Source: Albugo candida (lineage: Eukaryota > Oomycota > Peronosporomycetes > Albuginales). From it: a DNA stretch of 64,000 nucleotides. Where the stretch lies: contig JBDOQK010000017.1 in NCBI GenBank assembly GCA_040437565.1, positions 434,001-498,000 of the forward strand. Direction: 5' to 3'. The translations under genes and the position numbers were made by a program. Positions 54,511-64,000 of this stretch are shown here, piece after piece (position 1 is the stretch's first letter; the number at the start of each line of letters is the position of its first letter). A model generated the notes under the pieces. It had not been told where the DNA came from. It did not search any database and worked only from the letters and a program-made list of their open reading frames with translations.

Positions 54511-55980
54511 TCAGTCATCTAAGCTCACATCTTCCCACGTATCTGTGTCTGGCGATGCATGGCCAATACCCTTTGCAGGGTAAAACGAAAAGGAATTTGC
54601 ATCATTTGAAGTATCGCTATCGTGGGGCGACAAACGCCCAGAGCGAGATCCCTCATTTCCCAATTGTTGCCCAGATTGTTGGAAGACAGGAGGTTCGACA
54701 TGGTTCCACCATGTTGAATGATACTTGCGTGAACCTGCTCGTGCAGGATGCCAATGCGAAGAACCACTGCCTGCTTGATTTTGATGAGCGTCTGAGTCTC
54801 CTGCATGAGCTTGGCTGGTGGTCGAATGCGGCAAAGCATTCAAATTTGAATCCACGTGTCTCGTATACAAGTGAGAGTTCCCGCGTGATCCATGATGAGC
54901 ATTCGGGTTGGTCGTGTAAGAAGCATGGCGAGACGAACTGCTTCCAGCTTGATTTTGAAGGTAGTTGAAGTGTTCTGTGCCGCTTTCTGTATACACCCGA
55001 TCTTCCAAACCGGGGTCCTTGAGCATGACACCTTGATCAGGTTTCAACCTTGAGCTATGATGTTTATTTGACCGGTGATAATCCTCATCATCTGGCGATT
55101 CAACTACTTTTTCGTTCGCCCATGCGAACTTGACCCTCTCATCAACATTATTATGTAAATGTTCATTTCTGAATTGTTCGACTCCACCAGGAAACTTCCC
55201 GTTGCCGGCATCAATAGCTTCTATCTCTGTTTGCTCATGCTGATTGCGATTTACGTCATCGGATGGTTCCTCCCACGTAGAATCCAGACCAAGAATTTTG
55301 ATTTTGTATGTTGAGGCACCATCTTTATAAAAGATGTATTCATTCTGCTTCATTATGGTTCTCCCGAAAATCCAGCACTCTTCATCATGAACGAGAATTT
55401 GTTCAATGTCTGTGCTTATGGAAAACGCTTTCTTGTTCGATAGCACAAATTGAATCGTTGTTGATCCCTTCGCATTTCTATTTTTCCGTTTTTCTTCTTG
55501 CAAGACGTCTCCGACCGCTTTAGGAACCATGAGTTTCTCATAACCAATATTAAATATAATACATCCAGAATCAGATTTTTCACCCCATTTTATCGCTGTC
55601 ATTTCAACAGACCACGCTTTAGAAGATATACTCGTTAACTCGATCGTTTTTGCACGATTACTTTGTTTCGTGTCCATTGATAACCGGAGTTCATCTCCAT
55701 TGAAATAATAATAGAATGATGAACATATTCCATCGTATGCATTCGGAGCGAGCGTCAATTTTCGAGATCGCAGAGGGAGTATTGGACAGAAGTACTTGGC
55801 TTGTTTTTTCGAATTATCTTCCATAGAGACGGAGTATCCAAAGAATGGTATGAGAGCAAACTGGCTACGTGAACATTCCAATGCTTTCTCAAAGGGGCAT
55901 TTCTCTTCAGAACGTACGACCAGCATCGCGGTGCTGAGATGGAACACGAGGTAGACATTACATGTTACAAATTTTCTCAT
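54511..55980 (-). CDS. Secreted protein (489 aa) with His/Ser/Gly-rich repetitive tail
   Basis: A single uninterrupted frame of 489 codons on the minus strand. Residues 1-24 (MRKFVTCNVYLVFHLSTAML and on) are a signal peptide. Residues 25-230 look like a compact beta-rich domain with seven Cys after the leader (for example KCPFEKALEC, FCPILPL, GICSSFYYYF, GCIIFNIGYE, EECWIFG), enough for three disulfides. A linker follows that is acidic and hydrophilic (240-340), then a tail rich in His, Ser, Gly, Asn and Ala with NQAGSSSSRH at 343 and NQAGSGSSHW at 401, and an acidic end (DTWEDVSLDD). There is no transmembrane segment, GPI-like end or RXLR. The plan, folded Cys-rich head plus low-complexity His-rich tail, suggests an exported protein, possibly metal-binding. 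It is the strongest gene in the 24-60 kb region. I do not recognise the family. Confidence 0.82.
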   Translation of the reverse strand: MRKFVTCNVYLVFHLSTAMLVVRSEEKCPFEKALECSRSQFALIPFFGYSVSMEDNSKKQAKYFCPILPLRSRKLTLAPNAYDGICSSFYYYFNGDELRLSMDTKQSNRAKTIELTSISSKAWSVEMTAIKWGEKSDSGCIIFNIGYEKLMVPKAVGDVLQEEKRKNRNAKGSTTIQFVLSNKKAFSISTDIEQILVHDEECWIFGRTIMKQNEYIFYKDGASTYKIKILGLDSTWEEPSDDVNRNQHEQTEIEAIDAGNGKFPGGVEQFRNEHLHNNVDERVKFAWANEKVVESPDDEDYHRSNKHHSSRLKPDQGVMLKDPGLEDRVYTESGTEHFNYLQNQAGSSSSRHASYTTNPNAHHGSRGNSHLYTRHVDSNLNALPHSTTSQAHAGDSDAHQNQAGSGSSHWHPARAGSRKYHSTWWNHVEPPVFQQSGQQLGNEGSRSGRLSPHDSDTSNDANSFSFYPAKGIGHASPDTDTWEDVSLDD

Positions 55981-56299
55981 GGTCGATGTCTATATCGTTT
56001 TGAAGAGAATTCAAAAATAAGAGATACGAGAAGAGCACGAAACAATTGCGTCAGTGCTTTCTCCAATGAATTCGGAAAAAATAGAACATTCTACATCAGA
56101 AGAGCCAACGAGTCATTCAAGTAGAAACATCGAGCGTGACAAGAGACGCAGGGTTAGATGTCGCAGCGTTGTACTGGGGTTGAGGTATGAAGTCATCTCA
56201 TCCAAATATTGCGCGACTAGCACATACATTGTGCGCACACACAGCTCGGCATTCGAAGCACGTACAGACTGAGTGAATGTACCCAATTAAGAAACTGTA
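55981..56299. other. Upstream region of the 489-aa secreted gene
   Basis: No gene. The promoter and 5' leader of the minus-strand gene starting at 55980 must lie here. I could not pick out a TATA or initiator element with confidence. Confidence 0.4.
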
Positions 56300-57900
56300 C
56301 TGTGTTACGTAAACGTTAGCCAACAAAGTCTCATAAGGGATAGGTAGGGTTTGAAGAGGTCACTTGTCTCATACTGTGAGAAATTCTTAGAACATGAAAC
56401 GTTTGTTTCAATGACACTTTTTTTTGACACTGTTTTAAATGAGATAATGTACATGTCGCGTTCTGATGCAAGGATAACAACTGCTCAAAGTTGACTCTCC
56501 AGTAATTTATTAACCATACCCGCTGAGACTTCTTTCTCATAACACATACGCTTGTGTTGGATGATCAGATCCTCGTTACGTATAGCTTGCGCTTCATTTC
56601 TTGCCTGTAATATTCCTAATTGCACCTTAAATTACAAAGCTATTCTTCCATTGGACCCAGATGTATCTGTTTGCTTTCCTAGATACAGTGTATATACTCA
56701 TCAGCGAGAGACGACGATCTCGCTGATCATATAAGTGGCCTTGCAAAGCGAAGAAATTCGCTTCAAATGCATCTCTCCGATACGATTTGATCGTATTTTC
56801 ACGTTAATGACTCCAATACATTGCTCCGGAACGAAAATTTGATCACTTCTTGACACGAGATTTTGAGATATTTACTGACGGCTAATAAATTTACTTGGTT
56901 AGCATTGATCTCTTCTGTGTGTCGACTTTGCAAAGCTTTGATGTAAGCCTCAAAGCTGATTCTGTATTGGTCCGAGCATCGATTTCAGCGTAGATGAATC
57001 GCATCACCACTGCCACTTCTTTACAAACTTTCTCCATTAGCTGATATTATTTACTCTCCTGCATGTCGCCATCCGCTGCTCCTTTCATTTTCAATTTTTT
57101 TTTCTCTCGTTCCACATCTTCTAATTGTGACTATTATCGCTCCCACACATTGCCACGTTCACGCACCTTCTCCAATTCTTAGCTACACGCTATAATTGCG
57201 TCGTGATCTTGTATTTGAGACGCAGATGATCCGACACGAGTATGTAATTGGCGCTCCAACGAGACAATTGGTGCCTCTCGATCCTCGAAAGTCGGCGCTC
57301 CATGCACCTGGCTTGCTCCAGTTACTCCTAAATCGCTTCATTTGGAACCTCGACTTCTGTAACTGGGAGACTCACTCCATCCTCTCTTGATGGATAGCTA
57401 AAGCGTGAAAAGTCCCAACCTCAAGCAGGCGCATGCATAATTACTCAATTCAGAACCCAATATCGCCAAGCGATGCTTTTCTCTCGTCAATTGAGCTTCC
57501 CACATCACTTGTGCCTTTGCCTCGAAATTATATAGTTTCGTCACAAATGAAGGCGCTTTCAGGGACTGAATAACGTGATAGTTTCAGTGTGGCGATATAA
57601 ATGAGGAGAAAAAGTGTCTACTTTCACTGCGTGCGCTTGAATCTTAGCGGAGCTTTTCGACCTCTACTTCTTACGCACTGGTACGGGTCGACGTCTCTCA
57701 ATCTCGATCTCTGTTGGATTCTTCGTCTTCGCCTATTCTTAGAGGTCACCGTGATTCTATATTTCTCTTCTTGAACGCATGCACATGCCGTGAGATCGAC
57801 GTCATCTTACGGCATTAATCGTCCCCTTTTTCTACTAAATACGGTAAGATCTCTGCTTGCTCCATAATATCCCGCGCACAATCCGTGAATTCCTAATTTT
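56300..57900 (-). pseudogene. Relic of a coiled-coil protein gene
   Basis: The minus strand reads as a heavily charged helical protein broken by many stops and frame changes. Examples from right to left are RIGEDEESNRDRD, LYNFEAKAQVMWEAQLTREK then HRLAILGSELSNYACACL, SQIQDHDAIIACS, ELEKVRERGNVWER, SQLEDVEREKKKLKMKGAAD, YQLMEKVCKEVAVVMRFIYA then EIDARTNTESALRLTSKLC, and near 56700 AFEANFFALQGHLYDQRDRR. The heptad-like spacing indicates a long coiled coil. Several interruptions fall where Gln would fit (TAA or TAG for CAA or CAG). The parent family is not recognisable. Confidence 0.5.
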
Positions 57901-58549
57901 GTCATCATCGATGTCTCTCTTGACCATCCGGTCCGAGCGACTTTATTTCGGGCTACTGCTTGTGCTTCCGGTACCTGCTATGCTCTTTAGAGAATCGAAA
58001 AAACGAGGCGTGAATTCAGAACTTGATTTTCGTATATTTCAAGATCATTGTGTACTATATATAACCATATTCAGTTATCGGATGTAATCTTGTAGTAAGT
58101 AAGCTTTGAAATCAAGGAAACACCTCTTCCTGTGATAGAGCACCAATGGACCGCTACGTGATCAAACCAATCTTTGAGTGAGAAAGGCACAAAATCTAGT
58201 GAGACTTCGGATAGCTATATTGTGATAAGGCATGTACATCCCACCTGTGATGCATTTTTTTGATTTTTATGTTTGCTGACCTTATTGCTTGTCCAATATT
58301 TCTGGTTGCCAGATTGCCATAATACTTATTGATAATGGCCGAAGGAAAATACACTCGTTCAGGCATCACTATCTTATTCTACAGTAGATTATCGCAAGTA
58401 TGTTCGCATGTAAGAATAATGAATGTGATGTAATGGTCTCATCTAACCTTTTCTATTCCTCTGCTTATGCAGCGATTTATCGACATGAGAGACCTTGCGC
58501 GTACTGACGTTTGAGCACAATAAGATGAGTCTACGTCTATAGTTTTAAC
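57901..58549. other. Spacer with one leader-like frame
   Basis: A plus-strand frame ending at 58087 contains RLYFGLLLVLPVPAMLFRES, which resembles a signal sequence, followed by a short polar tail. Without splice or homology support I do not call a gene. The rest is AT-rich and empty. Confidence 0.3.
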
Positions 58550-59069
58550 TCACGCACAGTTACGCGAAGTGAAAATTTTTCTCAACTTTGCACAATCGGT
58601 CTGCTGGGGAGATTTGATTAAAAAGTAGATACACTGCGAGTACAAAAAAACCTTCTGCAGATCTCTTATCGTATCGCGGATGAGTTTCTTCCCAGCCATG
58701 ACAAGAGTCTGAGAATGTTTATACCTGTAAACGGAATACATTTATGTGGATGTAGCCATTAAACAATCACTTATTCTTATTATATCCACAGTTGAATAAA
58801 TATTGGTGCGACCACCGACTGATACTTCTGCAAGGAAGTATTTTGTAGCGGTGATAATTCCTTACAATTACTAAATGCGAATAATAACTAATTCCAATAG
58901 GATGGAAGGAAAAAATACTGACTAGTATTTGCAACACTAGCAACTGTCTCGATAACACTACGTGAAAATAGGCTGTCTCATTACATATTGCAAATTGTGC
59001 ATAATAAAAGAACGAGTACGCTAACGATCTTATAAACATCCAAAATAAGTAACATTTGTGTTCAACCAA
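58550..59069 (-). CDS. Small hydrophobic-leader protein (138 aa), three exons
   Basis: Exons 59069-58866, 58827-58790 and 58724-58550 splice to exactly 138 codons plus stop. Introns are 38 bp (GTAAGG to TTGCAG) and 65 bp (GTGGAT to TTACAG), and both phases agree. The N-terminus is strongly hydrophobic. Starting at the internal Met (codon 11) gives MFIRSLAYSFFYYAQFAICN, a plausible signal peptide. A second hydrophobic stretch (VLQILVSIFSFHPIGISYYS) follows, so a membrane protein is also possible. The C-terminal exon is a basic amphipathic segment (HSQTLVMAGKKLIRDTIRDL) ending TDCAKLRKIFTSRNCA. The 38-bp intron is short for this genome, which lowers confidence. No family is recognised. Confidence 0.42.
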
Positions 59070-60299
59070 GATCGCTGATCATCCCGTACGAAGTTGAGAT
59101 ACTGAGAACGCCTTGTCCCTCTAGTATTGAATGCGGCTGGCTTCAAATGTTTTTCTTTAAATGTGGTGGGTCAGGGACCGTCATACTGATCAAATACTTT
59201 CGTGGTAACGTTGCGGCATATATTCTCAATCGTAATAAATAATGCGACGGTAGCCCTGCGCATTGACACGTTGACGTAATTGAACTTTAAGGCGAAGCTA
59301 TCATGCTTGCGATTTTAGATGATTGGCAAACATTTATCGGCAATTTGCTGACGATCTTATCAAGTCAATGAAGCATTTGGAGAGGAGAGAATAAAGAGAA
59401 GTCTCACCTCAAATGGTTTATCAACGATCATACACGATCGTACAGGCTCTCAAGTAAAGGAACAATCAACACGAGCAGCAAGGGAACAGATTCGATGCCA
59501 TGACAAGCCCTTCCGACTGTGACATTCCTAAGAACAAGAGTTGCGGAGAGATAAGACCTAATATCATAAATGGGTATCTATGAAGTGTTGATGATGGTGT
59601 AGACCACATTGAAAATTAAAGGCTATGCGGGACATTCTATTATTACATTTACTGTAGTTAGGAATCTAAAACTTAATAAACGCACTTTTCACTTTTCTGG
59701 AACATCGCGCCTCTCCTTCCAACCCCTTTTTAATTCAACATGGAGTGATAGGTCGTTGTTTGCTTATAGCGTTCTTGGTATTACATGAGTATGCGTTGGA
59801 TACAAGGTCGTCTCCATTTACTTACCATGTTGTTAGTTAGTAAATTTGTTGGTCGCAATAATAGAAGTTGAAAAGAATTCACTTGAAGGAACAATGAAAT
59901 TGCTTCTGTTACAGCTCCCATGCCTCGAATTTTGACACGATCAGATCTTTCAAACTTGGGGACTTAATTGATCCCAGCGCTCAAGAAGACACTCTAGATC
60001 GTCTCAGTTCGTGTACTAGATATCTTAATGCGAATTATTTGGGCATTCCAGATCTTTTATCGTAGTACATTCAAAAGAGTAAATTTGTTATGGATTAGTA
60101 GGGCTCACATTCTTCAAACCCCTACTCTGGTAGTTACAAAACAGTAAAGTATAGGAGGCACACAGGGGCGCCAAACATCATAGCATGCATAATAACTTCT
60201 TTAATACACTTCTCAACGTGCCCCCAAGCGCACGGATCCACCAAAAATTATACATTTTTGGTATAGCAAGCTGAAGTCAAGTACCGCCGGCATATCAGC
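59070..60299. other. Spacer before the retroelement
   Basis: No coding frame of note. The 5' LTR of the adjacent gypsy element, if it survives, should be in this stretch, but the matching 3' LTR lies outside the window and I cannot delimit it. Confidence 0.4.
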
Positions 60300-60308
60300 G
60301 CAACAAGA

Positions 60309-61100
60309 ATGGCGACTTTCTGGAGGATTGATGAAGACGTCGAGATGACTCCCGCGTATATCACCGCACCGGAACATATCACGGCGCCAGTTCTAGTTGA
60401 CTTGCACCAGGTGTCGCTAGTCCTCTGGCGAAGCCATAAGGAGCAGTATGAGGGCCTCTTCGGAAGCGCTTCTCTGCAACAGTCGAGCGGTATGACACCA
60501 TCGCAGTCAGTATCAAGAGCTTCATACATGCTGAAATGCTCAAGAACATGGAGCTCTATGTCCTAGGCAGGGATGTGGAGACGCTTAACTACTCCGACAT
60601 TTTGTAAGAGATCAATCGGCGTTGCAGCACGGTGAAGAATAATCATCTCCTGGACGTTGGGCTCTTTTCGCCGTAAGCTGCGAATGTAACTCAAGGAAGA
60701 CGAAATTGAAGCCCGTATATTAAAGTATTTAGCTTGTTTTAACAAGATCGTGGGCAACTATGGGCTCCAACATGTGATGGGACACACCAAGGTCAAAGAG
60801 CAGGATGCGATAATGCAGACGAAGAATAGCACCAAGATCATAATTGATAACCTCGCGCCCACAACGCTGAAGGCCAAGGCGGATGAAAAAGCTTATATAA
60901 TCTGATTCTGGAAGGTGATCGTAAGAAACAGAATTACTTCCTGATGACAATAGAGGATAAACCATAGCAGAATACACAAAGCAAACCACCGATCAGTCGC
61001 AAGTCTGATACCTACTATGTTAAGGGTTTCATGAACGGCGATGACACGTCTCGACCGTCAAGGCAGTACCCACCGAAACCAGCAACTTCCACACAACCAA
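60309..61100 (+). pseudogene. gag region of the gypsy element (decayed)
   Basis: Frames reading SFIHAEMLKNMELYVLGRDV and then FNKIVGNYGLQHVMGHTKVK with IIIDNLAPTTLKAKADEKAY follow each other, separated by frame changes and stops. This helical, charged run is typical of gypsy capsid-type proteins. Confidence 0.6.
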
Positions 61101-61259
61101 GCGATGGCTGTCGGATAAGTAAAGGTAATTACTAGGTTTCTAAGTGTCCAACATCGTCCAAGATGAAGCAAAACGAGCCATGCGAGAGAGCATGGTAGCA
61201 TGTGGCTCAGCAAAGGCGCCGCACTCTCTTCTAACCAAGACTCAGATCTATCAGCGGTC

Positions 61260-61460
61260 CTACCGGGTAATTTGGAGGTCCTGCTGTGCGCTGACTCGGG
61301 CTAGGATATATCCATCATTAACCGCACTCTTTTGAATGGCCTCCCACCCGACACGCTCGTGACCACCGCCCTCCGTCACCCTGTAGTGTGGAGGTGGATG
61401 GTGGTGCCACTTTGTCCTGCCACGAGCGAGTGAAATTGGACGTCCAAGTAAGTTGTGCTG
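61260..61460 (+). pseudogene. Retropepsin domain remnant
   Basis: EVLLCADSG followed by a TAG (61302-61304) and then DISIINRTLLNGLPPDTLV matches the aspartic protease core, in which D-[ST]-G carries the catalytic Asp. Confidence 0.6.
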
Positions 61461-61543
61461 CCGGACTCGTCCTTGACTAAGAAGAAGATTAATTTATTTT
61501 TGGTAAAGATGTTCTCAGCAGTCATGGTATCGACGTTGGAGCC

Positions 61544-62460
61544 ATGATACCTAAGCTAGCAGAGGGACTAGTCAACGATACAGATGGTGATGATCTTACC
61601 ACCAATCTTGCTGCTGAAGTTGGTGTCGATGCCGATTTGGACATCCTAATTTTTCTATCATCATTAGTGCCTGCAGCACTTTCGGAAGAGGGTGAGGACT
61701 GTAGCCTCGCGCATGAAATATACGAACTAGCCGTCCAAAACACAGATATATGGCGAAACCAGCTGGTTTATGATCCGCCTGCAACGGCTGAGCTCTTTTT
61801 GGTGAAGTTCCAGGTCGACGCGAAGCCTTTAAATTCCAAAGCGAGGACGTATCCGAATCAACAAAGTGATTATCTGTGTTCCTCCTCGCTGAGCCAGAGC
61901 GGCTAGGTCTCTTTAGCCGCAATAATTTCAGCCACTGGTCCTCACCTACATTACCAGTTTGCGAGAGCCTCAACGCGAATGAATTTCGCACTACAGTTGA
62001 TTACACTCGAGTAAACATTGTTGTCATTACTCCGGCTGGAGCCATGCCAGATATGAAGAGAGCGATCCCTCGCGTCTCAGGAGCATCGTATTATGCTCGC
62101 TTTGACAATTTCAAAGGCTTTGGCAGCTCGCACTGGATCCGGACTGTCAGGAGCCGTTCTCAATCGTCACTAAGGAAGGCGTGTACACACCGACCCGTGT
62201 GCCGTAGGGAGCTACCGACTCTGCGATCGATTACCAGAACCAGATGCACACGGTGTATTCCTCATTGTTGCATGACAACTTGCTGGTCTGAATTGATGAC
62301 ATTATCATCTTTGCTCGTTATAGAAAGCAATTTGTCGACAAGATTCGCCACTTCTATCAAATGACTGCGAAGTATAGCCTGACGCTAAGTGTCACGAAGC
62401 TTTTTCTCTTATGCTTCGAGGTACTGTGGTGCGGCAACATCTTAAGGGAAATAGGATTAC
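61544..62460 (+). pseudogene. Reverse transcriptase domain (frameshifted)
   Basis: The frame at 61544-61906 ends with the connector DIWRNQLVYDPPATAELF and NSKARTYPNQQ. The RT core follows: EFRTTVDYTRVNIVVITPAG, YYARFDNFKGF, a frameshift near 62120, SIVTKEGVYTPTRVP, a TAG, and LLV-stop-IDDIIIFAR, where the catalytic [YW]-[ILV]-DD motif is preserved except for a TGA just before it. Two Asp of the active site remain. Confidence 0.8.
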
Positions 62461-62613
62461 GACGTGATCACGATCCACTTGCCGCATTGACATCCATTCC
62501 GGCTACGTGATTCGGTCATAGACTTCTCTCGCACTGAAGCACCGCACTCCGACAAACGCGACTCTGTACTTTCGAAAACGAGTCGCACTAAACGTATTGC
62601 AGCCGGTATCTCA

Positions 62614-62970
62614 TTGACATCGCCATCTGCTGAACTTGACGCATACAATGCTTTCCTCGTTGCCCTCCGCCAGTCCGCTCAGCATTCGCTCCCACAAGAT
62701 CAGTCAACCTTCTGTTTGTTTACCGACGTATCCAACTGTGGATGGGCTCTCATTTCTACCCAGGTTCGTATGTACCAGGACGACAAACCAGTTAGAAAAC
62801 AAGCCCATGAGTTGCTTGCATGTTTGGGTGGCATTTTCCGTGGAGAACAGATTAAGTGGTCAGTCACGGAAAAGGAAGGATACCTGATCATTAAAACATG
62901 TATTCAACTGGAGTTCCTGCTGGCTCGAGCTCGTCGATTTCGCCTTTTTTGCGATGACGTGCCCTACTGA
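62614..62970 (+). pseudogene. RNase H domain of the gypsy element
   Basis: An open stretch of 118 codons reads FCLFTDVSNCGWALISTQV, then AHELLACLGGIFRGEQIKWS, EKEGYLIIKTCIQLEFLL and FRLFCDD. This is the gypsy-type RNase H with its first catalytic Asp in TD-x-S. It is the best preserved part of the element. Confidence 0.85.
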
Positions 62971-63439
62971 TATGATATTAAACATCTCAGCGGTGAGAGT
63001 AATGTGTTGGCTGACATTGTTTATCGTTGGATTGCCCCATCCCATCCTGGGAATGTCACTGCGTATGCTATGCGATTTCGCAGTAAACCACAGCTCTCAC
63101 CACTCCGCCCACTCCAAACACCGATGTTTGTCTATCCGTCGGTCAAGAGGATCGTCACGCTTCATCAGTGCTCGTCAAGCCTCCCTGCTCCCCTTCCTGC
63201 AGATGGATCGCCTATCCTAGTAGCGGGAACGTACTGCTACCTACGGGAGCAGATCACCTCATCATGCGTGTGTTCATAGTTACGCACTGTAGTGTGCGCG
63301 GACACCGTGGCGTTCACTTAATGGTCAACATTATCATGGTAGAAAACCTCCAGCGCAAGGTGCAAGCATTGGTGACGACATGTCAAGGTCAGTTGATTGT
63401 ACATCGAGATTGATCGACAGCTAATGTCGCCACCGAGCG

Positions 63440-63990
63440 CAATGAAAGCCTTTTTATGGACTATTCTATCTTGGCGATAGCATCTCAGGTGCTAAATATT
63501 TCCTTGTGCGTAAGAATGCTTTCAGCCCCTTATGTGAGGTAATTACTTCCCGCAATGCAATTGGTCGGGGCGCAGCTGACGCAATTATCAGTTGGTTCAA
63601 GCGCTTTGGTTTGCCGATTTCCCTCAAGATCGACAATGGAACGCATTTTCGCAACTAAGTCATTGCTACTGTCACCGCTAACCTCGGTATGACGCACAAG
63701 CTATCTCCAGTCTACGCTCCTTGGCTTAATGGATCCGTCGAGCGCGTCAATCGCGACGTTTTACAGGATGCACGCGCGATGTTGCCCGAAGCCCATCTCG
63801 ATGTGCGGAATTGGGACATTATACTCCCGATAAGTCAGTCCTGCGTCAACCATTCTCCCGTCCAGATCCTGGGTAAAAAGTGCCCAATGGAGATTTTCAC
63901 AGGTCTCCCATCGCCGCCTTTGCTGGTCTCTTTTATCGCGCACGATGGCAACAGCAGCATCCCTTTAACGGTAAATACTGACTCGGTAGC
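63440..63990 (+). pseudogene. Integrase core of the gypsy element (nonsense-mutated)
   Basis: The core reads GDSISGAKYFLVRKNAFSPL, then AIISWFKRFGLPISLKIDNG with THFRN, a TAA at about 63657, and TANLGMTHKLSPVYAPWLNG with SVERVNRDVLQDARAMLPEA. The second Asp (IDNG) and the Glu (SVE) of the DDE triad are visible. The domain continues to the window edge. Confidence 0.82.
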
Positions 63991-64000
63991 GCAGCAGTCA

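Larger units (their letters stand above)
60300..64000 (+). mobile_element. Decayed Ty3/gypsy LTR retrotransposon, right end outside the window
   Basis: The internal domains appear in Ty3/gypsy order on the plus strand: gag, retropepsin, reverse transcriptase, RNase H, integrase. The base composition is more GC-rich than the preceding 35 kb. Every domain is recognisable but interrupted by frameshifts or stops. Stops include TAG directly after the protease DSG at 61302, a TAG and a TGA inside the RT domain and a TAA inside the integrase. The element is therefore not autonomous. Domain order (integrase after RNase H) separates it from Copia-type elements. It resembles oomycete gypsy elements in the wording of its RNase H and integrase, which is the best taxonomic clue in the window. 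Confidence 0.88.

Noticed and set aside
42171-57900. An alternative genetic code in which TAA and TAG encode Gln
   Set aside because: The intact genes (1111-aa secreted protein, TCF25, asparagine synthetase, sedoheptulokinase) use normal stops and contain no internal TAA or TAG after splicing.
1-64000. CRISPR array, prophage, operon or bacterial insertion sequence
   Set aside because: The genes have spliceosomal introns and eukaryotic families. No regularly spaced identical repeats or bacterial-type transposase were seen.

Overview
The window looks like a piece of a small, compact, AT-leaning eukaryotic genome, most probably an oomycete. Two things support this. First, the genes have very short GT-AG introns (about 48-78 bp wherever I could place them by phase). 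Second, a decayed Ty3/gypsy retroelement at the right end reads like the gypsy polyproteins familiar from oomycete genomes. A white-rust-like (Albugo-type) oomycete fits the short introns, low GC and secreted proteins without an RXLR motif, but that is inference.

The scaffold contains 16 gaps of exactly 100 N. At 13 of them the sequence left of the gap is repeated immediately right of it (30 to 849 bp), so these are overlapping contig ends that were not merged, not biological duplications. Some overlaps are identical. Others carry a few substitutions, as expected for two haplotypes. Genes crossing such gaps (the 8980, 10437, TCF25, 45.3 kb and 52.6 kb loci) become continuous when one copy is ignored.

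0-8.9 kb: an APC5-like gene running off the left edge, a second minus-strand gene (weakly ELYS-like), and a diverged broken copy of that gene about 4.8 kb away. 8.9-24 kb is the gene-dense, intact part. On the plus strand are a conserved-looking 259-aa protein, a 1111-aa secreted protein and sedoheptulokinase. On the minus strand are a two-finger C2HC protein, TCF25 and asparagine synthetase (5' end lost in a gap). Intergenic distances here are about 130-470 bp apart from a 1.3 kb stretch before asparagine synthetase.

24-60 kb is gene-poor and AT-rich. It holds decayed reading frames, including relics of a coiled-coil protein and of a family with a C-x2-C motif, and a scatter of small genes whose first exon encodes a hydrophobic leader (43.7, 45.6, 52.6, 59.0 kb), plus a single-exon 489-aa secreted protein with a His/Ser/Gly-rich tail (54.5-56 kb). 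This resembles the sparse, effector-rich compartments of biotrophic oomycetes. None of the small genes matches a family I recognise.

60.3-64 kb is a Ty3/gypsy element (gag, retropepsin, RT, RNase H, integrase) with frameshifts and stop codons, continuing past the right edge.
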